64,000 nucleotides of DNA. It comes from Entonaema liquescens. Lineage: Eukaryota > Ascomycota > Sordariomycetes > Xylariales > Xylariaceae. Positions 43,943 through 56,422 of the stretch are shown in pieces; within the stretch, counting starts at the first letter, position 1; each line of letters opens with the position of its first letter. Below the pieces are notes generated by a model, which was not told the DNA's origin, did not search any database, and saw only the letters and a list, made by a program, of their open reading frames with translations. The position numbers were made by a program, and so were the translations under genes. The stretch spans positions 932,001-996,000 of the forward strand of contig CADCSX010000011.1 in assembly GCA_902805475.1 (NCBI GenBank), written 5' to 3'.

Positions 43943-45689
43943 GCTGAAGTCGCTACAGTATCTTTCATACATATCGTATAGTGCCAACCGCGACAATATG
44001 CGACTATCAGTTTACTTGGGATAGGAAGGGGGTTTGGTAAAAACGGGACGCGGAGCAAACAGGAAGGAAAATGGCTTTCAAAACTTGCACTTCTCATGTA
44101 AAGATACATATATGTTGATTCTCTTTATATTGTAATTCTATAGCTTAGAGAAGCTACTTATTATTATCGGTTACAAATGTTCTCACTTGCAATCTGCGTT
44201 GCCACGTTTAGAATGAGTTCTAACTTAGGTGCCTGACTTTTGTAATTTCATGCTTTATAAACCATAAACCCATGTGAGATGATAATATAACTAAAAACAC
44301 GCTGGGTACATGAATTACATTTGGGAACTATCAAAATTACCAGCGGATGTATTGTGAATGGATCCCAGTTTCTTATTCCCTTTCTCTAAAGTCTACCTAC
44401 TTGGCTTGCAAGAAAACTTAAAGTCCTCTCACCCCTTCGAACCTATATTTCACTCTGATCATAGTCCCAGGTATGAAAGTCGATCAGAGAATTTAAGAAA
44501 GGCAAATCAATACGTCGAACTCTCGATCATTTCCCCTGTCTATAATTATGCCTTCGCTGTGTACTATTCCTTCTTTACAAGCCCAGGTCTTGTATCCAAT
44601 AGTCTTCGGTACCTGAAATATTATAAAACGAACGTCTCGAGGCTATACTGGAGAGCAGATATATCTAACTAGAAATGCAAACTCCCAACTTAATAGTTAC
44701 TGTATTTTAACCAAGGGAAAAAGCTGCTATATAATTAATGTATGCTTATGTACGATGGGAGATTTACTCAAAGTCAGAATTATCAAAACTTATAAAGTAG
44801 ATACGAATTGAATGTAAACTGGCTTCGGAAGAAACAACTCATTTTATGGCTTATAACAATACATAATCACAACACTGGAATCATATTCCCCATAGTCTAC
44901 TATCTTGCCAAGCAAAGGGACAAGTGGTAGTGGTTAATGGATAGTAACATCTAACATAGCAAGTCCTACAACCACTCGCAATTCACCAATAACACGCTGG
45001 ACAATAATGCTATTTAAATCGAGTCTCTTATCTCTTATCTCTTTGCTTTACTTTACCTACACCTTATTCCCTCTCCCTCTCCCTCCCCTCTTCGTCTCTC
45101 CCGCATCCGATTCTATACAGTCAAAGTCCACTCCGCTTCCCCTAAATAAGCACGGAACCGGGTAGAACCGATAACCTAACCCCATCCCCGAAAACCGGAG
45201 GAACCAAAACCGCGAACCCGATGTGCCCAAAATAAAAGAAAAAAGAAGCTGAAAAAGCGTCTTGGTCTGATGATGCTTCTTCTTCTTTCTTCCGCAGACC
45301 CTGCCCCCAGGTATCATCACATAACACAAACGATACGCACCAAGATGGCCAGATAAGAGACGAAGGCTCTGGCTCAGCACATGCGTAATAGTCATAAATG
45401 CCATGAGACTCCCCAAATTGATACTAAGAGACCCAAAAAACAAAGGAAAAATGAGCAATAGTAGAAACGGAGAAGTTCGGGATATGTTCCGTCTTATCTC
45501 TCGTAATAGGTCGTACGTCTTCTGTATAGATAGGACGACGACTTCGGCTGTTGAAGTGAAAACCCTGTGTTTTCAAGGTTCTCTATGGGCCATGCGGCCT
45601 CTCCGTAAAAAATTCTAATCCATATCGATACAAGCCAGAAGGCATTAAAGAATAAGGGGTAGAGCGTATAAGCTCCTCGGAAGGGTGAA
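43943..45689. other. Intergenic, no gene seen
   Basis: Convergent 3' flanks of the His/Asp-rich gene and Med12. The frame at 44358-44672 has no recognisable content, no intron signals and AT-biased composition. Confidence 0.5.
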
Positions 45690-48600
45690 TTACTTTATTT
45701 TCCTAGCGTCGAACAGCGTTAAGCTTAGACTCGTGTCGTTCTCGCTTACGACAGGAGTTGGTTCGCTGAGGATTTCCCACCTCCGGAAAACGAATGGGGT
45801 CAGTTTCTCCGGTATCATGTTCATCCCCATCGCCATTGCCCTCCTTTCCTGTATGCCTTGGGGTGGCTTCTCGCGATGAGCCATCATTAAGTTTTCCGCT
45901 GGGTTCGGGGCGAAGCTAAATAAGTATCTGACCCTAGGGTCAGCTGTAGCATCTTTACCGCCCGTACGCATAGCAAGCGCGCCTCTTCAGGTAAGTTATC
46001 GGCTAGCACGAGAGCGATGTCGAAAGCCTTCTGTCCGAGATTGGTAGACGGGTGGTTATCGAGCTCCTGAATGAGACCTGCGAGGATGACCAAGGCACGG
46101 CCTCGGATTTCACCACCAGATACACGTGATGCATCTAATGCACTGGTGGATGGCGAGGTAAAAAGTGTCAGGTAAGAAAATATGAGAGGCAGCCAGCGTG
46201 AGAGCACAGCAGCTTGAAGTGATGCGTACTCGCTATTCCTTGAGGCTAAGATATCCCACAAGTCCGCAAGTTTGTCTACCAGGGCGCTGGAAAATTGAAA
46301 GACTTTCGACCCTGATCCTCCGCGGAATATAGAATCGATAACTGTTAAGAGGTTCTCCGCCATGTTGATATCCCTATCGAAGGCCGCATCTCCGGGAGGA
46401 TTCTTAAGGGATGGAATAATGTCTAGTAAGCGCGATTCCGCTCGGTTTCTCATGTGCTGCGTAATGTCAGGACTGAGAGAAGGGAGCATGCCTGTCCACA
46501 TAATATTATTAGCGTCGATAGCATTGTCGAGCGCTTTCGACAATAGCTCAAATTGGGATTGAGTCCTCTCTGATGCCTCAGATGATCCCAAATCATCAAC
46601 TGCAAGATTTAAGGAAAGTTTGACTTGGCAAAAGGGTAACGTGAATTCATTCGCCAATTCTAAAACCTGCTCGAATGATTTCTGGCCACCGCCGCTGTGA
46701 GGTACGAGTAGTTTCGTTGTCCAGGTCTCGATAAGCGCCGCTAATTTCGGGTCCGGACTTTTTAACGAAACAATTTGGCTGGCAGCATTCGGATCGACAA
46801 GGACTAAAAATTGGAGGACTTCCAACACCTTGGCCTCAAATTCCTTGTTGTCTAACGGCTGAGGGACCGACGTGTGCTGATTAAGGGAGGTTGAATACTC
46901 GGCCAATGCTCCGCGGACTAACGGCATTAATTCTCTAGCATGTTCGCGTCTGGCATGATCCTGGGCGATACGGAAACGATAGCAGTCTTCCGAAGTCATT
47001 ACAGGGCTCGGCTTACACGGCATAACTAACATTTGTAATATCTCCTGCATGTAGACAGAAGCAGAGCCGACAGCGTTCGGTTGCGGTTGGGCGGTTTGAT
47101 CTTGATTCCTAGGAGCGGTTGCGAATAGTATTGCGAGGGGTAAACAACCCGAGCTCACGAGCGGTGGGAATAATTGATCGATATGTGGTCTATTCGTTAG
47201 TTTTCGAAGGTGTTGGATCCATCCCCTCATAAGCTCGTTGAAATGTTGAATATCAAATACACGAAGTCTCGTGAGGAGGATACAACACAGTCGCTGACGC
47301 TCGTCTGCCTTGCCCCAATAAGCTTGTAGTTTCTTAATAATAGCATAGAACAGACGTTCCATTGTCGGTCTATCAGCACTGGTGTAGCTAGCAAGCTTCT
47401 CTATTTGCTCGCTTAGTTCCGTTTCGGCGTCTTGAAGTTGGGTAGCCATATTGTCGGACAACGGCGACGAGGCGTCTGCAGCGCTACTACGGTCTATACG
47501 TATCAGGTCGTTCTGTAGCTGTGTCGCTACGTCTTCTAGACCGGGTAGACGTGGTACTAGATAAGCAAGAGAAGCTAGAAGTGGACGGGCCCCGATGCCT
47601 TGCTCCTCCATGATGATCTTGAGTCGCTCGTATAGAATTTGGAAGAGCGGCTTAGCTGCTCCTGTTGCAGTGAATACTGGTAAATGAAGGTTGATGGTGT
47701 CGGCACAGAGCGCTAGAAGTTCCGCATTCGAGTATGTCGCCGTTAGCCTTAAGACCTCTTCAAGCATAGTGTAATCCTCAGCGGCTTCGAGTAAAGTCCG
47801 GACTATCTCGAACGTAGTCTTGGGTAGTTCGACACCCCCTTTGCCTGGTTGCGAATTCTGGACGACGCTGGCAATAAAATCATTGCTGAGCCACGAGGAA
47901 ATGGTCGTCTTTAGAGAACGACTGCTCAACTTGATTCGCTTCGATAGTTTGTCTAAGCTCATGGGCATCTTTTGCAGGAGCGGATCTTGAGGTCCTAGTG
48001 GAACGGAGAGCGTGCTCTTAATACAGCTAATAGCCATTGCCATGTCCTGTGCTTCATCATCGACCGAATACGCTGCCCTACGCAGTAATGTCGCTCTTAA
48101 GTTTTTCATAGACTCGTTGAGGGGATGAAGTGGTATCTCAGCAAGTAGTCTCGTGAAACATGGCCCGTCACGTGCCGCTTCAAAGGAAAAAGAAAGTCCG
48201 CCGCGTGATATGAGCCATTGGATATACTGAGGAACTGAGAAGTGACCAGATCGAACAAGTTCTGACGCAAGATGATATACAAGCTGCTTTCGGGCATTTT
48301 CTTCCAGGGGGTCGGTATCCATGAAGTCTAGTATGGCGCTGGTAACATCGATATCTGATACAGATGGTGAACGCAGAAGCGTCGCGGCAATATACACTTT
48401 TGCAATCCCGGGTCGGTACAGTGAGGTACACCACTCGAGAATAGTTCTGACTATAGGAAGCTTATTGTCGCTTGTTCTCCAAAGTCGCTTTGGAATATCA
48501 ACGTCGAGAGGTGTTCGGTGTATGCTGTCGAGTAGTTGCACTACTATGCTCCGGAGAGCGGGTTGTGATTTGGCGTTAGAACTGGTTAAATAGTCGTTGC

Positions 48601-50342
48601 GTAGATCGATCGATTTGAAAGCCCGTAATCTTGCTTCGTTGCTTCCAGATCTAGGGGTTCAGCTAAGGAGTCGCGAAACTTGAACCAAGCCCCAGGATTA
48701 ATAAAATTCTCCGGACAAGTAGTAAGTAATGACTCTACAAGCGATTGCAAGCGTGTAGCAAGAGGGAGTAAAATATCGCGATCGGGATGGTGATATATCT
48801 AATCATCAAGTTAGCTATTTGAAACCAAGAGGTGTTTACTGAGACGTACAGAAGAATGATGGGACAAAATGGCGCTGACTAGACGTCGTCCATGTCTCCT
48901 TAACTTGAGGAGGTCTTTCCAGTATATCTGGATGATTAAAAGCCACATGGGAAGCTTGGCCTGGTTACTACTCTCCAAGCCAGAGACTAGCCAGTCCATA
49001 TAATGGTCGCGGTCTAGAAGATGTTCGGCATAAAGGTGAGTGGCTAGTCGGATACTACGAGAGCTGTTAGCACTAATATTATTCTGCAAGGTAGTATTAT
49101 GACTTACGCATATGTAACTTTGGCTTTCCAATCTTCCTCGCTAAAGGTATTGCAGACGGCCTCGACGAACTGCTCGACAAACACAGTCCAGTCTCTAATC
49201 CATTTGGCTTCTCCGCCCATAACAAAGATGCCATTTGCTCCCTTTCTCTTGAAAGCCCGTATCTCATTTGCGCCAACACACTTTGCAAGCCATACAGCAC
49301 GTTCCGTAGGAACGTTCTTATTTAAGCATTGCTCAAGCAAGACCTTCCCGCGAATACCATGGGGGATAGTTCGACTCAAACGTCTGAGCGAGATAGCGGG
49401 ATTAGCAAGGTCCTTGAGCCATATCTCTCTTTTCGTGTCGGTAAGTGTAACTCGAGGTGGAGGTTTAAAGGTAGAAGCCGAAGTAATTTGGCCATTATGT
49501 CTCCTCTGATTAAGGATGCTAGTAAAAACGGTTGATAACGTGTGAAGGCCAGTCTTATGTTTCAGCGCAGGAAACAATGAAGCCTTAGCTGACGCAGGCT
49601 CCTGCGTAGATTGTGCTGGTGCCTTGTCGAAGAGTCCATGTCTAATGATACTATCAGAAAATTGGTCCTCGGTATGTGAACCGTTCCAACGATAGAAATC
49701 GGCGACTCCTGTACATGGGTCAGTACACGCACGAGCGGGCACATCCTTGGTTCTAGTTTTACCAGTGGACTCCGACTTGCCCGTGTTGGGGTAGCGAGGA
49801 GCAATCGACGGTGGTTCGAGTACGAAGGGCTTCGGCCGAGTATCCTTCTTAGGGGGCGTGCTGGTACTCGAAGGTTCCGATCGTTTAACGGGTACGACGA
49901 ATCGGATCCGGCGAGGCGGCATAGGCAAGGGAACCGAATCATCATCGGCCGTTTGACATCTCGACGTCCGGGGAGTTAGATCGCCTGCATCAGATGCATC
50001 ATTCATAGACATCATCCGCGACGGGGTAAAGACCTTGTTGGCGGATAGTGTATCCAAGTTTTGCGGGGATTCGCTGAAGCCGGGATGCTCGATGCCATCA
50101 TTGGCCAGCTCGAGCTTAAGCCTCGACCCTCCCCTTCTAGGAATTGTGTTAAATCGGGATTGTGCGACATCGCTCGCATCGATAGACTGTTCAGTAAAGC
50201 TTTCCGACTTTCGTATAGGGGATGGTGGTAAGTATTGTTGTGAGAGGGTTCGCTGGTGAGTAGGGGACTGCGACAACCCCGAGCCGCTTAATGTTCTCTG
50301 AGGCTGTCGCTGAGGGACGGCCATGGGGGGCCTAGAGGTCAT
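45690..50342 (-). CDS. SRB8: Mediator complex subunit 12 (Srb8), two frame breaks
   Basis: Med12 belongs to the CDK8 kinase module that regulates Mediator and RNA polymerase II in the nucleus. Exons 49108-50342, 48850-49063 and 45690-48798. The first ~200 residues are Ser/Pro-rich and disordered. The Med12 domain follows (WLKDLANPAISLRRLSRTIP, IRGKVLLEQCLNKNVPTERA). After it come LYAEHLLDRDHYMDWLVSGL and a long helical region. The C-terminus has DPRVRYLFSFAPNPAENLM and RRWEILSEPTPVVSENDTS. Two one-base losses break the frame: at GGGG 48654-48657 (between LAEP and RSGSNEARLRAF) and at CCC 45961-45963 (between LLCVR and KDATADPRVRY). Exon lengths sum to 4558; two more bases make 1520 codons. 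The start is the ATG at 50342 before MTSRPPMAVP. Confidence 0.9.
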
Positions 50343-52023
50343 CGCGGGCGAGCGATTCGTTGATGCGCCATGTCTTCACGTAGTCGAGATGTGCGTTACG
50401 TACGCGGTGGAATTGTGGGATGTGAATTGTAGGCTGGGGGACAAGCCAAATCGAGTCTAGGGATGCGATACCGCGAGGCTTAGATGCAATAGACGACAAG
50501 TAGGAAGTAGGAGGAGGCCAACAAGAGTAAAATCGAAGCCAAGGGAGAAAAAACAAACGTGTCGAACGAGGCTTCGTATGTAGAGCGAAATCTAACATGT
50601 GGGTAGTATAGATGTGGTAAAAAAAAGGATGATGTTGTTTAAACTAAAAAAAAGAGGGTGTTTCTATGATTACACACACTCTCTTTCCGCCTCACACGTC
50701 CGTAGCGGCGATACGGTGGTAGCGGCAAAGGTAAATCGGGGTTGCGGTAAGAATGCGTAGTGGCCCAAGGACTCAATAACTGGTAAGAAACCCAGGTAAC
50801 CAGCGACCAGTAGCGACCAGTAGCCAGCCAGTAACCATTGACCGCATCTGGGAATCTGGACCAGTAATAGGTGGTAATAGGTATGCGAGCGGGTCCTAGG
50901 GCGGGTTCGCAATAGGGCCTTGGGTTGCTTGGCTGCTTGGGTCTGGTTTACATGCACTAAAGTGTACTAAAAGCCTTTTGGACCTTGGCTGCTTAGTTGC
51001 TTCCTAGATTCTGGTTTGGCATGATCTGCGTGGCAGGGGGGTGGAGAACTAAAGGGTGGGATCGGAAGCGCGGGAAAATATGCGAACTGACACCATCGCA
51101 CTTTACGACTTCTTGCTTCCTAAGCTTTTACATAGTACCTAGTGAGGTACATAGTTCCTTCTTTTTCACCCTTCATACCTGACCGGGCACCTAATAGTAA
51201 CTGCCTGGTTAAATATACCCAAATAACAAACAAAAAAGCAAGTGCTATAGGTGATAAATAAAGTGGATTACATGTACATGTATGATTATACCTTAGGTTC
51301 TACATGGTTAGGTAGGTACATTTTCTCTTTTCTCTTTTCTCTTTTATATGTTAGGTAGCACACACAGCATAATATAGGTACCCTTTCACAACATATTACG
51401 GTACCAACTCAGATTGGAACGATTCGTCGGACTCAAGCGACATTTTTAATAATATGTGACATTACCTATCCGGATATGACGATACACATCGATACACAGT
51501 TAGATTCGACCCGGAAACCCGAGAATAGTCATCAATACGATTGAACACTTGGCGCGCTATCTCAGCTTAGCCAAGCCACAAAACCTCAACTTGCCACTAC
51601 CTAAATAAATCGTACTAAACCAGAAATAATGACCAGTTTTGATCTTCCTAAGGCGTCCACGAGGACATTGGTCATTAACCCCCCCATTATCTCCCCATAA
51701 CCTACCGAATCTTCTTTGAATCTACCTTACCTTGCCCTGCTTAGGCTGCAAGGCAACTGGGTGTAACCTGCGGCTATCGTGGCATACAGGTTACACGCAT
51801 AGTAATCATCATATCAGCTATCAGCTCCTTTCACTTCTTCCTTCCCACGCCGCAGTGTCAGCCTCCGTTTAAGAATTGGTTGAAAAGCGTTTGATAGGGA
51901 GAGGGATTCGCTCGGAGATTCGATAACTTCGCCTCGCGAATGTGTTCGTTAAATAAGATGCCCCGACTTGCTTACACGAAATATCCGTAATCAGCGAAAA
52001 ATAAGGAACATTTCAATTTTTTC

Positions 52024-52051
<28 letters not shown>
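52024..52051. repeat. Poly-T tract, 28 bases
   Basis: Uninterrupted T run preceded by TTTTTTC. It could be a slippage tract or the reverse of a poly-A tail left by a retrotransposed sequence; no element was recognised beside it. Confidence 0.8.
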
Positions 52052-52054
<3 letters not shown>

Positions 52055-52312
52055 CAAATCTAATTTCAACTCACGATAGACTTGAACGGAGTTAAAGAAT
52101 TCCACCAAAAGGAATTAGGAAAGGGAATCGGGATGACAGAGAATGGGGGCTGAACCGAGGCCCTGGACAAGCTAAATCTGCTACGGTTAGTTGTACCGGG
52201 CAGGCCGGTCCAGATTCGGCGACCCTGTCTTTTGGTAAATGTGGTTTGCTAAATCAGCCCCCAAAAAACAAATGAATTGAGATGCTACTGCTACTACTAC
52301 TATGTTAGGTAC

Positions 52313-52334
52313 CTAAGCTAAGCTAAGCTAAGCT
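52313..52334. repeat. Pentanucleotide microsatellite (CTAAG)n
   Basis: About four perfect CTAAG units, close to a short CTA trinucleotide run at 52294-52311. Confidence 0.8.
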
Positions 52335-52427
52335 CATCCACGACAAATCATATGGTAACGTGGGTATCGTGAGATGATGGCACGTTCTACTACCACGACG
52401 CACATCATAGCAGCTGTTGTCAAGTTG

Positions 52428-52721
52428 TTATGGCGCCTGGAGATGCGAGCGGCAATCACGAGACAAGACAGTGATTGATAGGCCTTCTTTGTGCGCGGGA
52501 GTATCATTAACCGATATTTGCGGAGGATGAATTGTTCTGATGATGAAAATCCTTGTGTCATCAGAGACTACTCCAACACCGTCTCCGGTGTCCTCATTGG
52601 GCTGTGGGAATTTCACCAATACTGCTCTCTCGTTTACTATGTCCCTAAGCCCGGAAGTCCTATCAGCCAGTTCCAGACGCAGGTCATCAATAACCCGCGT
52701 CCGGTCTTCTATCTCTGACAA
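52428..52721 (-). CDS. Possible small hypothetical protein
   Basis: 97-residue frame that begins MSEIEDRTRVIDDLRLELAD, a helix-like heptad start, and continues with VKFPQPNEDTGDGVGVVSDD before a less ordered tail. The first 55 residues look like natural protein. No family, intron or clear promoter was found, and an overlapping plus-strand frame exists, so this is listed only as a candidate. The start chosen is the first ATG. Confidence 0.3.
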   Translation of the reverse strand: MSEIEDRTRVIDDLRLELADRTSGLRDIVNERAVLVKFPQPNEDTGDGVGVVSDDTRIFIIRTIHPPQISVNDTPAHKEGLSITVLSRDCRSHLQAP

Positions 52722-54470
52722 ATGAGTGAGTGAATCTCGGCCGCCCTTCGTAGGGAAAGCCCCGCAACCAATTGCCGTATACGGATGACAAACTGGCCGG
52801 AGGCCTATTCGGCCGCGAGCAGCTGTCGTGTGTCTATGTTTACATATTCAATGCAGGATCGAATCCCGTATGTGTGACGGGTTTTGTGTGGGCGACTCAG
52901 ATACCATATTGGGTACCCGTAGATAAAGACAACGGCGATGTGACGGAACCGAAGCTTGGTCTTTTCATTAATTAAACGAGAGTGCTAAATGAGAAGAGAA
53001 GTATTAAGAGCTGCCAAACTTGGGTTGCCATTACTCAAACCTCTTAGTTGGCTTCCTGCAAGGGGAAACATAGGAGTTCAACCAATTATCGTGGCGACGA
53101 TTGTCCTCGCCAAATTTATTGTTAGGATGAGACGTGGTTGGATGCATGCACTTAAGAAGTACCAAGGCACCCAGCACCAAGAGACAAAGTACATCCACAC
53201 TACAGCTAATATGGTCAAAGCGAGCTGTGGTTTGGGTTTGGTCCCATAATGACGTTGCTCGCTTGCGTGCTGAGATATGAATAGCTACAGATTTCAAATA
53301 CCTCTTACACTCGATACCCAACACGGAACACAAATGTTGTAAGAGTGTATAAAATTGCAAATGTATTAGACATTTGTTCGCATAAAGTACCCGGTTCGGA
53401 AGTTGAGAAAAAATATTAACCCCTCACGGTTGATGTTGATTACCGAGATTTATTAGGAGAGATCACCGGCGACAATCACCTTTTCGCAGATGTCTTACTT
53501 AACGAGAAGAGACCTTTACCTGATAGGGAGTTAGGAAGCATTGGAGGCCGTATGGTCCGTCTTCTACTACTCCGAGAGCTCGCTTTGACTCGTCCGCATA
53601 CACAAGAAAAAAAAAAAAGCCCGCATAGATTGAGGAATCCGCCAACCGGGCTCTTGGCCATGAATAAGCGGTTGTGCCATTTGCGAGGCGACGCTTGATG
53701 TCGTACAAAGAAAACTGATGGGACAACAATTTTGCCAAAGGCCAAAGGCCGAACCGGGGAGTGACCCTCTAGAAGAGATGGAGATAGGAGAATGGGTGGA
53801 TGGGATGGGACCTCATCGCGATCACGCAAAAGTGCCGGCGGATGTACGAAGATACTCCGCCATTTCCCGCCCCCTTCTTCAACCCCATTCTCCGATTCTC
53901 TCTCAGCTCTCTTTCGGTATTTCGCTTTTATATGTATGATGGGTAACACGAGTAATACTCAATATAATGAGACGAAACGAGACGAGACGAGACGACACAA
54001 AACTGGTATTTGAACTCGGGGTTACCTTTGTATCATCGTATTTGATGTTGCAGTTTCTCTAGGGGATGATTCCATGTTCCATGGTTTTAAGTACTTTGTT
54101 ACATAGTACCTAGGTACTCTCCCAGGCAGTAGAAATAGGTACCGTGTGAGATTAGTATTGGACTGTAAAAACATACTGTAGTCTATATGAAGATCTGTAA
54201 TCTGGCTGATCCCCGCCGTGTGGCTTCATCGCACAAAGGTGGGGAAAAGGGTGGGAAAGCCCAGCTTTGCCAAAAGCAGTTAGCGGTTTAAGAGGACACC
54301 CTGGTCCGACCCTGCAGCTCCGATTACAGCAACGGATCTCAACGACATAGCATCTCCGTTTCTGTGCTTTTTGGTGGTTGAACCCGTAAACCCTCAAGCA
54401 AAGAAGATAACCCCAACGCCGAGTTACCCGATTAAATTGATTTACCGCACCGGAGGAGAAGAAGGGAATT
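52722..54470. other. Spacer, no supported gene
   Basis: Frames at 52772, 52989 and 53476 lack recognisable content. A GAGAC-type pentamer run lies at about 53970-53995, and related short C/G/A/T repeats at 54551-54592 fall inside Asterix intron 1. Confidence 0.45.
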
Positions 54471-55019
54471 ATGTCTGCTACCAAGAAGGACATGCGACGG
54501 CCAGACCTGGGTAAGGAAATGCTTCCTACCTTCGCATTCACATTAATTACACCGCATCGCATCGCATAGCATACTTATCGCGTCGCGTCGCATTAAGATG
54601 TAGCTAACACATTTTCCCATTACAGTCGTCCCGTACCAGGAGCCCGCACCCAAAGCCGGTGATAACGCCGAGATCTCCTCGACGCTATCGTCTACCCTAC
54701 CCATGGCCGCTATCTTTACGCGGAACAGGTACGTCGGTTGGGCGTCGGTCGTTATCAGCATTCAGAACTGGCTCGGAGAGAGCGAAGAGGCCAGTAAGAG
54801 CAGCACGAGCACTCCCGGTTACTTCACCATTGGCATGTCAGGTAAGCGTCTTTTCGCTATTTAGTAATACGCTATCTACCATTAATGGCGGGACCTCTCA
54901 GCTAATAAGTACCTTCTAAATCAGCCATGGCTCTCGCCGTCACTTACCTTCCCATGTTCCTCCCGCCGGTTCCGAACAAAGCCACGAGCACCGGGCCTGC
55001 AGCCCCCGCCGCTGCTTAG
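54471..55019 (+). CDS. Protein Asterix (PAT complex subunit, WDR83OS/UPF0139 family)
   Basis: 116-residue ER membrane protein. In animals Asterix works with CCDC47 as an intramembrane chaperone (PAT complex) that guards polar helices during membrane protein insertion; the fungal role is inferred from conservation. Exons 54471-54510, 54626-54841 and 54925-55019 total 117 codons. Family blocks are clear: KKDMRRPDL at the start, VVPYQEP made across intron 1, ISSTLSSTLPMAAIFTRNRY, GWASVVISIQNWLGES, and the last membrane segment MSAMALAVTYLPMFLPPV made across intron 2. It ends in a short Ala/Pro-rich tail. The gene is intact. Confidence 0.93.
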
Positions 55020-56422
55020 AAATATCATCGAGCAGGCGTAATCCACAATGGCAAACTAAAACAGGTCAACCTGCTTATACGTAGAAGGGGTACCTAACCC
55101 TTATAGATCGGGGAGATACAGTTGTAATATATATCAAGAGACAGAGATGGAGTAACGCAGTGATTGATTGATTTGAATTAGCGGGAAACGTACTATACCG
55201 GAACTTTACTCTCGAACGGGTCCGCGGGAAGGAATTGAGTTGCTGCCTAAACCCTGGGATCCGAGTCCTGTAAGATATATATATATATAAACATGAGCAT
55301 AGCCACGACAATGATAATCTTGGTTTTGGATCTTGACTGGATGGTTGCGTAATACGAAGTGGGCTTTGATGTTTTTTTTCTATCAATCGTAATTACTAGT
55401 CATGTGAGAGTAACGGCCATGGTCGCATAAGTCAAGAATGATAACTACTAGTTACCTATTATCATCATTATAAATAAAGACTTAAAAGGCCTAAACCGGA
55501 CTTTCGAGCGTAAACGTAGAGAGCTTTCTCCTACTTCGGTAACCTGGGACGACCATCTTATCTTAATCATTGCAAAATCTCATCTGTTTATAATAAACCA
55601 ACCCGTCACTAAAAGTCATATCCCAAACCCAAGTCCTCAGATAAAGCTTACCCGCAATCGGCTACTTACCGACTTACTCCGTATAGCCAATGGATGAATA
55701 TGGAACGCAAGTTAGGCGGCTAACGTAAGTAAGAAACGTAATCTTATAAGCACACTATATATAACCAGAGAGCACCATTATCCCATAATACAATCGTAAA
55801 CCCTCACTCTTCTTACACATCTTACGTAGCCTCGCCCAAGCAAGCACAGATAATAGCAAGAGCAAACAGCAACACTCGATTTCGATATCGGCAAAACAAG
55901 TACCTACATGAACTTATCCACAGAAAGCGCCATTGCCGCAAGTCTTCTCACTGGTATACACCCATGGCCTAAACTTGTGATTCAGTTTTACATTTCCATC
56001 AACACAGGTACCAGCATGTAGAAAGTCAACGAAACAGTTAGTAAAAGCTTTGCTTTAAGACGACCATACTATCTTAGCCAAGCACACATTTATACTCATT
56101 TCCTTCCCTTCCTTTCCCTTTCCCTACCCTCCTAATTCCCTTCCTCAACCCTCCCTCGCCTCCCCGACCTTCATGAAAAGAGAAGAGAAAATAATTACTC
56201 GTTAGACAACTATGTCAACGGTAGCATATTACACTAGACCGTACCCTTGCAAAAAGCAGACGAGGACCTCGCATACTGTACAGACACATACTCTCGATGC
56301 TCTCTTCAGGTCCAATTCTCTCGTTTCGGACCGATTCCTAATAGGTAAGGGCTGATTAGATGCACCTCACTTAAGTACCTTGCTAAAACGCACTTTCGTT
56401 CATGTTCTCCCTTCATCACACT
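55020..56422. other. Intergenic, no gene seen
   Basis: Convergent 3' flanks of Asterix and the RhoGAP gene. Contains a short AT dinucleotide run near 55275-55289 and CCTT-rich pyrimidine stretches near 56101-56165. Confidence 0.5.

Larger units (their letters stand above)
50343..52427. other. Med12 promoter side and spacer with a long T run
   Basis: No supported gene. Holds a 28-base T run at 52024-52051, a CTCTTTT repeat at about 51324-51348, and a CTAAG/GCTAA pentamer array at 52313-52334. Frames at 50332-50598 and 50670-50957 are probably untranslated leader or chance. Confidence 0.5.

Noticed and set aside
43256..44024. Val/Ile-rich and Thr/Met-rich frames over the DHDK repeat
   Set aside because: They are shadows of the GAY-CAY repeat in other frames and strands; the hydrophobic look is an artefact.
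44358..44672. 104-codon plus-strand frame
   Set aside because: No recognisable motif, no splice signals and AT-biased sequence; probably chance.
45887..45960. Stop at 45887 as the true end of Med12
   Set aside because: The last residues do not fit the family, whereas the neighbouring frame carries the expected C-terminal blocks.
52845..52880. TCGAATCC-like T-loop suggesting a tRNA
   Set aside because: No matching stem, anticodon arm or acceptor could be folded around it on either strand.
53476..53949. 157-codon minus-strand frame
   Set aside because: Composition irregular, no conserved words, and it runs through an A/T run and simple repeats.
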